Program-made: the position numbers and the translations under genes
Origin: Acetomicrobium sp. UBA3949
GTDB taxonomy: Bacteria > Synergistota > Synergistia > Synergistales > Acetomicrobiaceae
Direction: 5' to 3'
Assembly: GCA_002385485.1 (NCBI GenBank)
Contig: DGDP01000025.1
Coordinates: forward strand, 1 to 18,362
DNA: 18,362 nucleotides
Shown here: one piece after another, positions 8,113 through 15,502 of the stretch
How the letters are laid out: the number at the start of each line of letters is the position of its first letter
How positions within the stretch are numbered: the first letter of the stretch is position 1
Notes under the pieces: generated by a model
Told to the model about the DNA's origin: nothing
What the model saw: the letters and a program-made list of their open reading frames with translations, nothing else
Database searches by the model: none

Positions 8113-8862
8113 TTATTCCCCACCTAGTAAGGACCTGATGGTCTTGTCTGGAGAAGAAGAGCGCATCAAAGTTTCGCCGATAAGAAGACCGTCGAAGTTC
8201 AGTTCCTTTAGCCTTTTTACATCTTCCTTTGTCTTCATCCCGCTTTCTGCTACTACCTTCCTGCTGCTTTTTGGGTCGAGCTTTTTGAAAAAAGACATAA
8301 GGTGCTCGCATCGGTTGACGTCAACGGTCATGGTTTTCAAGTTTCTGTTGTTAAACCCTATGATCTTGGCATCGCATTTCAGGGCTGTTATCAGTTCTTC
8401 TTCGTCGTGGACTTCCACGAGAGCTTCCATTCCAAGTTCATAGGCTAGATTTAACAAATCCCTTAATTTCTTCTCCTCTTCGATCAGAGAGATGATCAAA
8501 AGAAGGGCATCAGCCCCGGCAAACAGGCTTTCATAGACTTGGATTTTGTCTATAATGAAGTCCTTTCGGAGAACTGGCAGGGGAGTCGCCTTCTTGGCCT
8601 CTTCAAGCATGCCTATATTTCCCTTGAAAAAATGCCTTTCAGTGACTACCGAAATAGCGCTTGCTCCTCCGATCTCGTATTGGTTGACTCGCAACGGAAT
8701 ATTGATATCTTCCAAGATCGTGCCAGCGCTGGGCGAGGCCCTTTTGATCTCGGCAATTATTGAGATGCCAGGCTTGTCCAACGCTTCATAAAGCGATCTT
8801 TTAGGGGCTTTGAGAATTATCAGTTCTTTAGTTTTTTCTCTTGCAATTTGATTTAGTATCAT
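8113..8862 (-). CDS. trpC: Indole-3-glycerol phosphate synthase
   Basis: A 249-residue TrpC, the barrel enzyme that cyclises and decarboxylates CdRP to indole-3-glycerol phosphate. The signature SIIAEIKRASPSAG (Glu38, Lys40, Ser43-Pro44-Ser45) and the LRKDFIID block with its catalytic lysine are present, as are GFNNRNL and VAESGM. TrpC and TrpF are separate here, unlike the fused enterobacterial protein. The ATG overlaps the trpD stop by four bases. Confidence 0.96.
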   Translation of the reverse strand: MILNQIAREKTKELIILKAPKRSLYEALDKPGISIIAEIKRASPSAGTILEDINIPLRVNQYEIGGASAISVVTERHFFKGNIGMLEEAKKATPLPVLRKDFIIDKIQVYESLFAGADALLLIISLIEEEKKLRDLLNLAYELGMEALVEVHDEEELITALKCDAKIIGFNNRNLKTMTVDVNRCEHLMSFFKKLDPKSSRKVVAESGMKTKEDVKRLKELNFDGLLIGETLMRSSSPDKTIRSLLGGE

Positions 8863-9884
8863 GCAGCCTCACCGAAGCTATTTGTGAATTTAACAATTCT
8901 GTAAAGTATATCTGCAGCAAGGCCCTCGTCGATAACATTTGCGGCGAGCCTTATTCCTTCGGCGAGATCGCCGGCTGCTCCGACAACGAAAAGGGCAGCA
9001 CCTGCATTCAGCGTAACTACGTCCCTTTTAGGGCCGCATTCCTTGCCGTTGAAGATCTCCAACGCAATTTTTGCGTTCTCCTGGGGCGAGTTAGCCAATA
9101 AGCTTGTTATGGGAGCTTTTTTCAATCCTACGTCTTCGGGAGCGAGGTAAAATTCTTTCATTTGTCCTCCCTTGAAATAAACGACGTGATTCGGGCCGCT
9201 GAGAGACAGTTCGTCCAGTCCTCCATGGCCGTGAACCACCATTCCGCTTTTAAGCCCCAGGTTCATTAGGACCTCTGCAATCGGTCGAGTCAGAGAGTCG
9301 TCGTATACGCCCATTATCTGGTAGTTTACGAAGGCTGGGTTGCTTAAAGGGCCGAGTAGGTTGAAAAGTGTCCTGATACCCAGTTCCTTTCTGGTTCTAG
9401 CCACGTTTTTCATAGCCCTGTGAAAGTTAGGAGCGAAAAGGAACCCATAGTTAACCTTGGATATTGCTTCATTTATCATTTCGGGAAATGACAAAATTTT
9501 AATTCCTAAAGCTTCAATCAAATCGGCGCTACCGCTTTTACTCGAAACGGAGCGGTTTCCGTGCTTGGCCACAGGAATGCCGGCGCCAGCTACCACGATA
9601 GACGCGATAGTTGAGATGTTGAACGTGCCCATCCCATCTCCGCCCGTGCCGCAGGTGTCTATGGCCGTAGAGGGGGCGGTGACTTTAGTTGCCTTTTCCC
9701 GCATTACCTTTGCTGCGGCAGTGATTTCCTCGACGGTTTCTCCTTTGCTTCTTAGAGCCACTAAAAACCCTGCAGACTCTATTTCGGAGGCGGTGCCGTT
9801 GAGGATTGCCATCACGGCTTCGTGCATCTCTTCGAAAGATAGGTTTTCTCCTACGGTAAGTTTTTCAATATAGTTTTTAAGCAT
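8859..9884 (-). CDS. trpD: Anthranilate phosphoribosyltransferase
   Basis: A 341-residue TrpD that joins anthranilate and PRPP. The PRPP loop GTGGD is at 79-83 (DTCGTGGDGMGTFNIST), and KHGNRSVSSKSGSAD follows at about 107-121. There is no N-terminal glutamine amidotransferase fusion. The frame extends eight codons further up to 9908, but the ATG at 9884 has the ribosome site (CAGGAGGG) at the correct distance and begins the normal N-terminus MLKNYIEKL. The start lies eight bases inside the end of trpE. Confidence 0.96.
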   Translation of the reverse strand: MLKNYIEKLTVGENLSFEEMHEAVMAILNGTASEIESAGFLVALRSKGETVEEITAAAKVMREKATKVTAPSTAIDTCGTGGDGMGTFNISTIASIVVAGAGIPVAKHGNRSVSSKSGSADLIEALGIKILSFPEMINEAISKVNYGFLFAPNFHRAMKNVARTRKELGIRTLFNLLGPLSNPAFVNYQIMGVYDDSLTRPIAEVLMNLGLKSGMVVHGHGGLDELSLSGPNHVVYFKGGQMKEFYLAPEDVGLKKAPITSLLANSPQENAKIALEIFNGKECGPKRDVVTLNAGAALFVVGAAGDLAEGIRLAANVIDEGLAADILYRIVKFTNSFGEAA

Positions 9885-11253
9885 TGTTATCCCTCCTGTT
9901 TTTCGCAATTTTTAAAGTTTCGATCAAGCCTGCTGCTTTGTTTTGCGTTTCTAAAAACTCTCTTTTCGGGTCGGAACCCGCGACTATTCCTGCTCCGGCC
10001 TGAATTGTCAGCCCTTCATCGGTTTGCATGAAGGACCTAATGGCAATACTCATCTCTAAGTTACCATTAAACCCTATGTATCCTATTGCGCCACCATAGG
10101 GACCTCTCGAAAAGGGCTCCGCCTCGCCTATAATTTTTATGGCGACTTCCTTAGGCGTTCCCGTTACCGTCCCTGCCGGAAAGGAGGCTTGCAGAGCCTG
10201 GATTGCGCTGATATCAGTTCTGAGCCTACCTTCTACTTGAGAGACGAGATGCATGACCTTGCTGTACCTTTCCACCTCAAAGTACTTAGACACTTTGATG
10301 CTTTCCTTCAGACATATTCCTCTGAACTCCTCCATCGAGAGATCCAACAAAAGCATGTGTTCCTCCCGTTCCTTGTCGTCAAACAACATCTCCATCTCGA
10401 AGAAATTGTCTTCATCGAGATCTTTGCCCCGCCGCCTGGTGCCTGCTATCGGTCTGGTAAGGGTGACTCCATTCTTGATCCCTAAAAGAAGTTCCGGAGA
10501 GGACCCGATCAGACTTTTCCCGTCGAAATTCATGATGAACATATAGGGGGAGGGGTTAACGGTTTTTAATGTTTTGTACAACGAGAGAGGGCAAAAAACG
10601 TCTTTGGATTTGATTTGTCTTGATAGGACGACCTGAGTTGCCTCGCCCTTTTTTATTCGTTCCAATACTTCGGAAACCATGCTGATGAAGTCTTCCTTCG
10701 ACGGGATGGACTCTAACTCTAAAGGCACATCTTCATATCCGTGAGCTTCAAAGGCTGTTTCAGAGTGCAATTCATCGAAGAACGCCCTTTGGTTGGAAGA
10801 GATAATCTTTCCGGTAGTCTTATCTGCAACGCAATAAACCCCTGGCTCGAATAAAAAGGCATCGGGGAAGGGCGAAGATGAGCGCGAGTCCGATATAATG
10901 TCATATCCTATGTACCCTAAAAGCCCTCCGTCGAAAGGCACGTAGCTGTCAGGACAGGTTCTGTTTTCTTTAAGGTATTCATCGACTATTTTGAAGAAGT
11001 CCTTTTTTGGAAATTTACTCTCTCGTCCATCTCGGTATAATACGATGGTTTCATCTTCTTTAGCTTGAAAAATTCTTTTTGGGGAAGTGCCAATAACGAT
11101 ATAATCATTGAATTCCATCAAAAAGGACGGTTCGTAGTTTTTCAATATCTCGTATAAATCTCTTTTATCTTCCGCTGTTAAATTATCGTATGGTGATTTG
11201 AGATTTGTATTGTCCGAAACTGTCGCCAGTGATTTTTTTCTTTGCCCATACAT
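9877..11253 (-). CDS. trpE: Anthranilate synthase component I, divergent
   Basis: A 458-residue chorismate-utilising enzyme, first gene of the trp operon. It would make anthranilate from chorismate with ammonia supplied by a TrpG/PabA subunit that is not encoded in this window. Core motifs are present: VVLSRQ, SSPELL, TRPIAGTRRRG, EREEH, YSKVMHLVSQVEGRL, FPAGTVTGTPK and IQAGAGIVAGSDP. Two things are odd. The tryptophan-feedback motif LLES near the N-terminus reads LMEF (45-48) with a shortened stretch after it, and the usually conserved DLxRNDLGR reads DLSMEEFRG (304-312). The protein is also somewhat shorter than many TrpEs. ATG 11253 follows GAGGAG nine bases upstream. PabB is an alternative, but operon position and the leader peptide favour TrpE. 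Confidence 0.9.
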   Translation of the reverse strand: MYGQRKKSLATVSDNTNLKSPYDNLTAEDKRDLYEILKNYEPSFLMEFNDYIVIGTSPKRIFQAKEDETIVLYRDGRESKFPKKDFFKIVDEYLKENRTCPDSYVPFDGGLLGYIGYDIISDSRSSSPFPDAFLFEPGVYCVADKTTGKIISSNQRAFFDELHSETAFEAHGYEDVPLELESIPSKEDFISMVSEVLERIKKGEATQVVLSRQIKSKDVFCPLSLYKTLKTVNPSPYMFIMNFDGKSLIGSSPELLLGIKNGVTLTRPIAGTRRRGKDLDEDNFFEMEMLFDDKEREEHMLLLDLSMEEFRGICLKESIKVSKYFEVERYSKVMHLVSQVEGRLRTDISAIQALQASFPAGTVTGTPKEVAIKIIGEAEPFSRGPYGGAIGYIGFNGNLEMSIAIRSFMQTDEGLTIQAGAGIVAGSDPKREFLETQNKAAGLIETLKIAKNRRDNNA

Positions 11254-11285
11254 TTGCCATCACTCCTCATGTCGGTAAAATTGAT

Positions 11286-11333
11286 CTCTAAAAATAAAAC
11301 CGGAGAGTCCTCTTTAGAGGGCCCTCCGGTTTT
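11286..11333 (-). terminator. trp operon attenuator terminator
   Basis: Read on the minus strand, AAAACCGGAG (11333-11324) and CTCCGGTTTT (11305-11296) form a 10-pair stem, with an inner CCTC/GAGG stem and TAAA loop, followed by TTTTATTTTTAG. This is a canonical intrinsic terminator between the leader peptide and trpE, so transcription of trpEDCFBA depends on preventing its formation. Confidence 0.93.
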
Positions 11334-11448
11334 ATTACACTTGGATATAAACAGAGGGCCACGAAGACTGATCCTTGTGGGATCTGCCTCCCTGGCCCTC
11401 CCTAAAATTTATCTAGGCCGCGGCAGGCAGACTCAGCGAGCCTGCCAC
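11320..11448 (-). promoter_or_regulatory. Alternative-pairing leader RNA of the trp operon (attenuator)
   Basis: Six segments in RNA order. S1 GTGGCAGGC (11448-11440) pairs with S2 GCCTGCCGC (11428-11420). S2 TCTGCCT (11431-11425), plus GGCC (11419-11416), pairs with S3 AGGCAGA (11389-11383) and GGCC. S3 GAGGGCCA (11400-11393) pairs with S4 TGGCCCTC (11361-11354). S4 GGCCCTCTG (11360-11352) pairs with S5 CGGAGGGCC (11328-11320). S5 forms the left arm of the terminator with S6. Trp starvation stalls the ribosome over S1, giving 2:3, then 4:5, and readthrough. Trp sufficiency places the ribosome at the stop codon over S2, giving 3:4 and termination. Pairings are read directly; the mechanism is inferred by analogy with the enterobacterial trp attenuator. 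Confidence 0.85.
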
Positions 11449-11492
11449 CACCAATTATTGTTCTTTATATTGTGATTATTAAGTATTATCAT
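11433..11492 (-). CDS. trpL: trp operon leader peptide
   Basis: A 19-codon reading frame, MIILNNHNIKNNNWWWQAR, then TGA. It has three consecutive Trp codons at 14-16, which is very unlikely by chance in a short frame just before a trp operon. A purine-rich site (GAAAGGGG) lies about ten bases before the ATG. The third Trp codon is inside pairing segment 1 and the stop codon abuts segment 2, the geometry needed for ribosome-position sensing. The peptide itself is presumably only a sensor of charged tRNA-Trp and has no other function. Confidence 0.9.
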   Translation of the reverse strand: MIILNNHNIKNNNWWWQAR

Positions 11493-11526
11493 ATTGCTAT
11501 TGCCCCTTTCGTCAGGTTGGGTAGAA

Positions 11527-11554
11527 TTTATCATGGCCTAATAAATATTGTCAA
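11527..11554 (-). promoter_or_regulatory. Probable sigma-70-type promoter of the trp operon
   Basis: On the minus strand TTGACA (11554-11549) is followed after 16 bases by GATAAA (11532-11527). Transcription would begin near 11520, about 28 bases before the leader-peptide ATG, a good distance for an attenuated leader. The -35 is perfect; the -10 matches four of six positions. Confidence 0.65.
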
Positions 11555-11627
11555 GTGGTAAAAACATTTTTTTGTATTTATTTATGTGATTGTTTTTAAG
11601 CGAATAGATAGATTTTATGGAGGTGTA

Positions 11628-12845
11628 ATGTTGAGGAAGAGAAAAGAAGTATTGATCGTGTTGTGTACAATAGCGATAATCATGATGATAGGTATTGGAA
11701 TTGTTAGTCCTATATTACCGCATTATGCGAGGTCATTTGGAGTAAATATCGCCATGGTCGGACTTTTGATTACAGGATTTGGCGTTGCAAGAATTTTGGT
11801 GGATATACCTGCCGGAAGATTGGTCGAGGTATTGGGAAGGCGGCCTATGTTAATTGCGGGGCCCGCTTTACTTGGAGGAGCGTCTTTTTTTTGCGCCTTA
11901 GCCAAGACCTACCCCCAGCTGTTGTTTTTCAGATTTTTGCAGGGTCTGGGCTCCGGTTTATATACAACAGCCGCGATGGTCATGCTTGCCGATATTAGCA
12001 ACGTCAGGACCAGAGGTCCCATGATGAGTTTTTATCAAGGCGCCATATTAATCGGTGCAGGGCTTGGTCCGACTCTTGGGGGGTATATAGCTGATATATG
12101 GGGCATTCGAGCTCCCTTCCTCGTCTATGCCTTCATGGCGGCTTTCGCTACAGCCTGGGCTTACTTTAAACTACCTGAAACTAAGTCCCCTAAGACGGTA
12201 AGGGAGATTTGCGACGACATTTCTATCGATGAAAGCGGAGATGACAAACCGAGAGTAACGTTTATGGGAAGCATATTGAAGTTATTTAAAAAGAAAGAAT
12301 TCCTGCTTGGTTCGCTTGTGACCTTCGGTATATTTTTCACCCGTACCGGTACGCAAAACCAACTCATACCCTTGCTTGGAGCAGATAGATTGGACCTTTC
12401 GGCCTCGCTTATAGGTACAGTGTTGACTGTGGTAACAATTTTCCAGTTTTTGGCACTGCTTGTCGCTGGCAGGCTATCCGCCAGACTTCCCAGGAAAATT
12501 TTAATAACACCCGGTAGCGTTGCTTTGGGCATAGGATTGGCATTGGTGGCCTTCAGCAGAAGCTATTGGTCGTTAATCGTTAGTGCTATGGTTATGGGTG
12601 CCGGCATAGGCTTAGCGGGACCCGTTATATCTGCTTACGTCGCAGATACCCTGTCGCGGGAGGAATACGGGATAGGTATGGGATTGTATAGGGCAATAAG
12701 CGATATTGGATTCGTGGTTGGGCCGGTTATGTTGGGTTGGCTTGCCGATAGGGGAGGTTTTTCGACACCGATACTTTTGAACGCTTCATTTGTTATATGT
12801 ATAGCCTGTGTTTTTCACATCTTTGCCCGAGAGACCGCTAAGTAA
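11628..12845 (+). CDS. Major facilitator superfamily transporter (DHA1-like)
   Basis: A 405-residue protein with about 12 hydrophobic segments, the layout of drug:proton antiporters. MFS motif A is seen after helix 2 as GRLVEVLGRRP (63-73), and an antiporter motif C-like stretch GAILIGAGLGPTLGG lies in helix 5. A hydrophilic loop of about 40 residues rich in acidic and lysine residues separates the two halves. The substrate cannot be told; export of small molecules is typical. The open frame starts at GTG 11586, but ATG 11628 (or the adjacent TTG 11631) sits behind GGAGGTG (11619-11625) and begins a normal N-terminus. It is divergent from the trp operon, and its promoter must lie in the same 135-base region. 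No terminator is seen after it. Confidence 0.85.
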   Translation: MLRKRKEVLIVLCTIAIIMMIGIGIVSPILPHYARSFGVNIAMVGLLITGFGVARILVDIPAGRLVEVLGRRPMLIAGPALLGGASFFCALAKTYPQLLFFRFLQGLGSGLYTTAAMVMLADISNVRTRGPMMSFYQGAILIGAGLGPTLGGYIADIWGIRAPFLVYAFMAAFATAWAYFKLPETKSPKTVREICDDISIDESGDDKPRVTFMGSILKLFKKKEFLLGSLVTFGIFFTRTGTQNQLIPLLGADRLDLSASLIGTVLTVVTIFQFLALLVAGRLSARLPRKILITPGSVALGIGLALVAFSRSYWSLIVSAMVMGAGIGLAGPVISAYVADTLSREEYGIGMGLYRAISDIGFVVGPVMLGWLADRGGFSTPILLNASFVICIACVFHIFARETAK

Positions 12846-12890
12846 GAGAGCACTGAATAACAAATGGATATATCATTTCATTAGCACTTC

Positions 12891-12919
12891 TTGACAAAGT
12901 AGGGATGCCCTGCGAGAAT
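12891..12919 (+). promoter_or_regulatory. Candidate promoter of the C1 cluster
   Basis: TTGACA at 12891-12896, a 17-base spacer, and GAGAAT at 12914-12919 (four of six matches to TATAAT), in the 194-base gap between the MFS gene and the DUF2193-like gene. The spacer contains AGGGATGCCCT, a near-palindrome that could be an operator. The gap otherwise holds a 5-codon mini frame (12971-12988) and the ribosome site at 13021-13034. Confidence 0.5.
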
Positions 12920-12970
12920 TAAAATAAGGCAGTATGTCTATTGATTCATTAAAAACAGAGGGGGTGAGAA

Positions 12971-12988
12971 ATGGGATATAAAATTTAG
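12971..12988 (+). other. Mini reading frame behind a strong ribosome site
   Basis: GAGGGGGTGAG (12959-12969) is an excellent ribosome site for ATG at 12971, yet the frame is only MGYKI followed by TAG. It could be a leader peptide or a chance remnant; there is no codon bias that hints at attenuation. Confidence 0.3.
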
Positions 12989-13039
12989 TCCATATTCCGT
13001 TAGAGGAAAATTTAAAAACTGAGGAGGGGGAAGGGTTTC

Positions 13040-14575
13040 ATGGTTACTTTAATTGAAAAGATGCTTAATGAAGCAATTGATGCCACAAAATCCGTTTTTC
13101 TTGTGATAAAAGAAAAACGCGGTGGTCAGTTTAGGCTGGATGACTGCAAACCCTATGTCGATGCGGTCAACAAGATGTCCGTAGGCGAGGGTCAATGCAA
13201 GGAAGTCATCGATCTTCACGTCCAGTCGGTCAATGCCCATTACGAAATTTTAAAAGGGTTGACCGATTACATTCGGCCGGAAGATGATCCCTTTGTGGAA
13301 CATTATCAAACCCCGCCCATACTCGAAATACTCTATGATGAAGACCCCGGTTTCAAAAAATCAATGGACAAGTTCATCGAGGCTATCGGTGAAAACAGGG
13401 CGTTGATCGGGCGCGAGGCGGCTCGCAGATATGGCGGCATGTACGGCCCTACATGTGTTGTTGATTTTGCGATGTCCGTAGGTTCTGTGCCTAATCTTGT
13501 GAATAAAATTTTACTCGGATTAGATATTCCGGACAAAGACAAAAAGACAATCCTTGCTTGCAAATCCTGGGGCATGAATACATCCTACGGCTTTGGTGCT
13601 GCCTTTCGAGCTGCCATTGAGGCAGGGAAATCGGCTGCCGAGGCGGAAAATGCAGAGGTAAAACAGTTCCAGTTTATATATAAGGAACCTGTGGAAGCTC
13701 AAGCGAGGCTCATGGAGACTCATAACCTTGGCGGACACGGTCCTCATAGCTCCTTCGATGTGAGAAAGTATATGGCACAATATAAGGAAAGAATGCGTCC
13801 CTATGTTGTGGCTGCCTTGAAGGCCGGCGTGCATCCGGCCAACATAACGGCTGTTCCGGCTTATTGCGTCGGCGATGTGGGACATCACATTTCACAATCG
13901 GCGTACAATATGTTTAAAAACGACATGGTCTTTGGGATATACGATGCTGTAATGCAGGTCTTCGAAAACACCCTTAAGAAGGGTTTGAAAGAAGGGGCTT
14001 TCAAAAGCGAGTGGGACGTTTTGGCAGTCGCTACTGGGGCTCCGGCATGCGCCGTGGCTTATATCCTATGGCTTGACAGCTTCACTGTTCCTATGGTGAT
14101 TGACCTTCTTACAAAGCGGTTCTATAACTATTGTGCCATGAACCCGAAGAGAGGGGAGGCCGACGAACTCCACAATGTGGATTTCATGGACGTAATATTG
14201 AGAGGGGAAGAAATCTTGGATATCAGTCCCCTTGGAGCAGGTGGTAAAATTAAGGGAATCGAGGTAGACCTTTCGCCAATTAACAAACACGAAATAGTGA
14301 GCAATCCTCAAAGGTACACCTATCCTGCCTGCGCTATAACTCAGAGGTTTGCTGCTTTGATGGCGCTGGCAGATTTTCCGTGCTACTTGACACCCGAATG
14401 TACTACCGCCACTTTGATGACGAACATCGTGGCCAAAAATCCCGGTATGCCCGGTGCTCCTGTTAGAGCCTGCAAGGGGTGTGCCGTGACGAAGCTCATC
14501 AAGAGAAACGTCCCCTACGTCAAAGGCGAAGGGGCAGGCCCCTGCGGATACTGCGAATGGCATAGAGCTGTTTAG
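13040..14575 (+). CDS. DUF2193-like conserved protein, cysteine-rich, function unknown
   Basis: A 511-residue soluble protein that I recognise as resembling DUF2193, a family known mainly from methanogenic archaea; I cannot confirm this without a search. It has many cysteines, ending in two CxxC pairs (Cys478/Cys481 and Cys502/Cys505, with 20 residues between), plausible ligands for Zn or an iron-sulfur cluster. Histidine-rich spots GGHGPHSS and GDVGHHIS lie mid-protein. No signal peptide is seen. ATG 13040 follows a long GAGGAGGGGGAAGGG site. It is the first gene of the C1 cluster, 69 bases before the methylene-H4MPT dehydrogenase gene, which suggests a role in H4MPT or methanofuran metabolism; that is inference only. 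Confidence 0.7.
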   Translation: MVTLIEKMLNEAIDATKSVFLVIKEKRGGQFRLDDCKPYVDAVNKMSVGEGQCKEVIDLHVQSVNAHYEILKGLTDYIRPEDDPFVEHYQTPPILEILYDEDPGFKKSMDKFIEAIGENRALIGREAARRYGGMYGPTCVVDFAMSVGSVPNLVNKILLGLDIPDKDKKTILACKSWGMNTSYGFGAAFRAAIEAGKSAAEAENAEVKQFQFIYKEPVEAQARLMETHNLGGHGPHSSFDVRKYMAQYKERMRPYVVAALKAGVHPANITAVPAYCVGDVGHHISQSAYNMFKNDMVFGIYDAVMQVFENTLKKGLKEGAFKSEWDVLAVATGAPACAVAYILWLDSFTVPMVIDLLTKRFYNYCAMNPKRGEADELHNVDFMDVILRGEEILDISPLGAGGKIKGIEVDLSPINKHEIVSNPQRYTYPACAITQRFAALMALADFPCYLTPECTTATLMTNIVAKNPGMPGAPVRACKGCAVTKLIKRNVPYVKGEGAGPCGYCEWHRAV

Positions 14576-14591
14576 TTAGAGTCTTGTAAAT

Positions 14592-14619
14592 GGGGGGTTC
14601 GGAGAAATTCCGGCCCCCC
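14592..14619 (+). other. GC-rich hairpin between DUF2193-like gene and mtd gene
   Basis: GGGGGG (14592-14597) pairs with CCCCCC (14614-14619), and CGGA pairs with TCCG inside. It is followed by TTAATG, so there is no proper U-tract. A leaky terminator or an mRNA processing/stability element in the operon is more likely than a full terminator. Confidence 0.6.
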
Positions 14620-14644
14620 TTAATGTACAAAGGGGGTAAATGTC

Positions 14645-15502
14645 TTGAAAAAAATCCTGCTTCAATTGGATTGCGATTCTTTGCCCAGCGTTTTCGATGC
14701 CGTAACAGCTTATGACGCCGGAGCTGATATCGTCCTGCAATATGGAAATGTAACGAAAGAAAACGTCAGGGATTTAGTTTATGGAGTTATGTTTACCCGC
14801 GGAGGAGACAAGTTAAAATTCAGCGCCATTTTTATAGGTGGTTCCAAGGTGATCGAGGCTGCCGAAATACTTGAAATAGTCAAAGGCACGTTTTTCGGTA
14901 ACGTGAGAAATTCAGTCATGTTCGATCCCAGTGGTTGCAATACCACAGCTGCTGCTGCAGTTGCAAAGATGACCAAAGAATGCGACGTCAAGGGGCAAAA
15001 GGTAGTTGTTTTGGCGGGTACCGGTCCCGTAGGACAACGGGCTGCAGCGATGTTTGCCATGGAAGAGGCAAAGGTCTTTGTTACATCCAGGAAGCTGGAA
15101 AAGGCAAAAAGGTCTGCGGAAGAGATAAAGGCTATGTTTGGTTTGGAAGTAAAGGCATGTGCCGCCTTCGACGATGAAAGCACGAAAGAAGCCCTGGATG
15201 GTGCCGTAGCCGCTCTTTGCACCGGAGCGCCCGGAGTTACTTTAATCGGGGAGAAGTTGTGGAAGGGTCATCCCACGTTGCGAGTCCTTGGGGACGTCAA
15301 CGCTGTGCCACCCCTTGGCGTGGAGGGGATGAAATCTTCTTTCAACGGAGAAGTGGTAGAGGGGAAGGTATTGTTTGGTTCCATGGGAATCGGCGGACTC
15401 AAGATGAGAGTGCACAGGGCATGTGTCGCAAAACTTTTCGAGAGAAACGACATCGTCTTTGACGCAAAATCGATATTAGAGATGGCCAAGGAGCTTTCCT
15501 AA
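14645..15502 (+). CDS. mtdB: NAD(P)-dependent methylene-tetrahydromethanopterin dehydrogenase (MtdA/MtdB family)
   Basis: A 285-residue protein of the MtdA/MtdB family, which oxidises methylene-H4MPT (or reduces methenyl-H4MPT) with NAD(P). The N-terminal MKKILLQLDCDSLPSVFDAVTAYDAGAD and FDPSGCNTTAAAAVAKM are typical. The dinucleotide fold follows as VVVLAGTGPVGQRAA (GTGPVG at 125-130), with a VTSRK turn after the second strand, where NAD/NADP preference is set. The length matches the family. The start is TTG 14645 behind AAAGGGGG. The enzyme is best known from aerobic methylotrophs, where it works with fae, mch and fhc. Here its partners are the formylmethanofuran dehydrogenase genes. Strict MtdA versus MtdB assignment needs a tree. 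Confidence 0.86.
   Translation: MKKILLQLDCDSLPSVFDAVTAYDAGADIVLQYGNVTKENVRDLVYGVMFTRGGDKLKFSAIFIGGSKVIEAAEILEIVKGTFFGNVRNSVMFDPSGCNTTAAAAVAKMTKECDVKGQKVVVLAGTGPVGQRAAAMFAMEEAKVFVTSRKLEKAKRSAEEIKAMFGLEVKACAAFDDESTKEALDGAVAALCTGAPGVTLIGEKLWKGHPTLRVLGDVNAVPPLGVEGMKSSFNGEVVEGKVLFGSMGIGGLKMRVHRACVAKLFERNDIVFDAKSILEMAKELS

Noticed and set aside
7493..8311. Longer trpF reading frame starting at 8311
   Set aside because: The first 67 codons overlap trpC, are rich in basic residues and have no TrpF similarity. ATG 8110 has the ribosome site and gives the normal N-terminus.
11354..11448. T-box riboswitch upstream of trpE
   Set aside because: I see no T-box core (the AGGGTGGTACCGCG-like consensus). 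A leader peptide with three Trp codons and nested alternative pairings explains the region better.
12846..12890. Terminator after the MFS gene
   Set aside because: The only inverted repeat (AAATG/CATTT) is five weak pairs with no U-tract.
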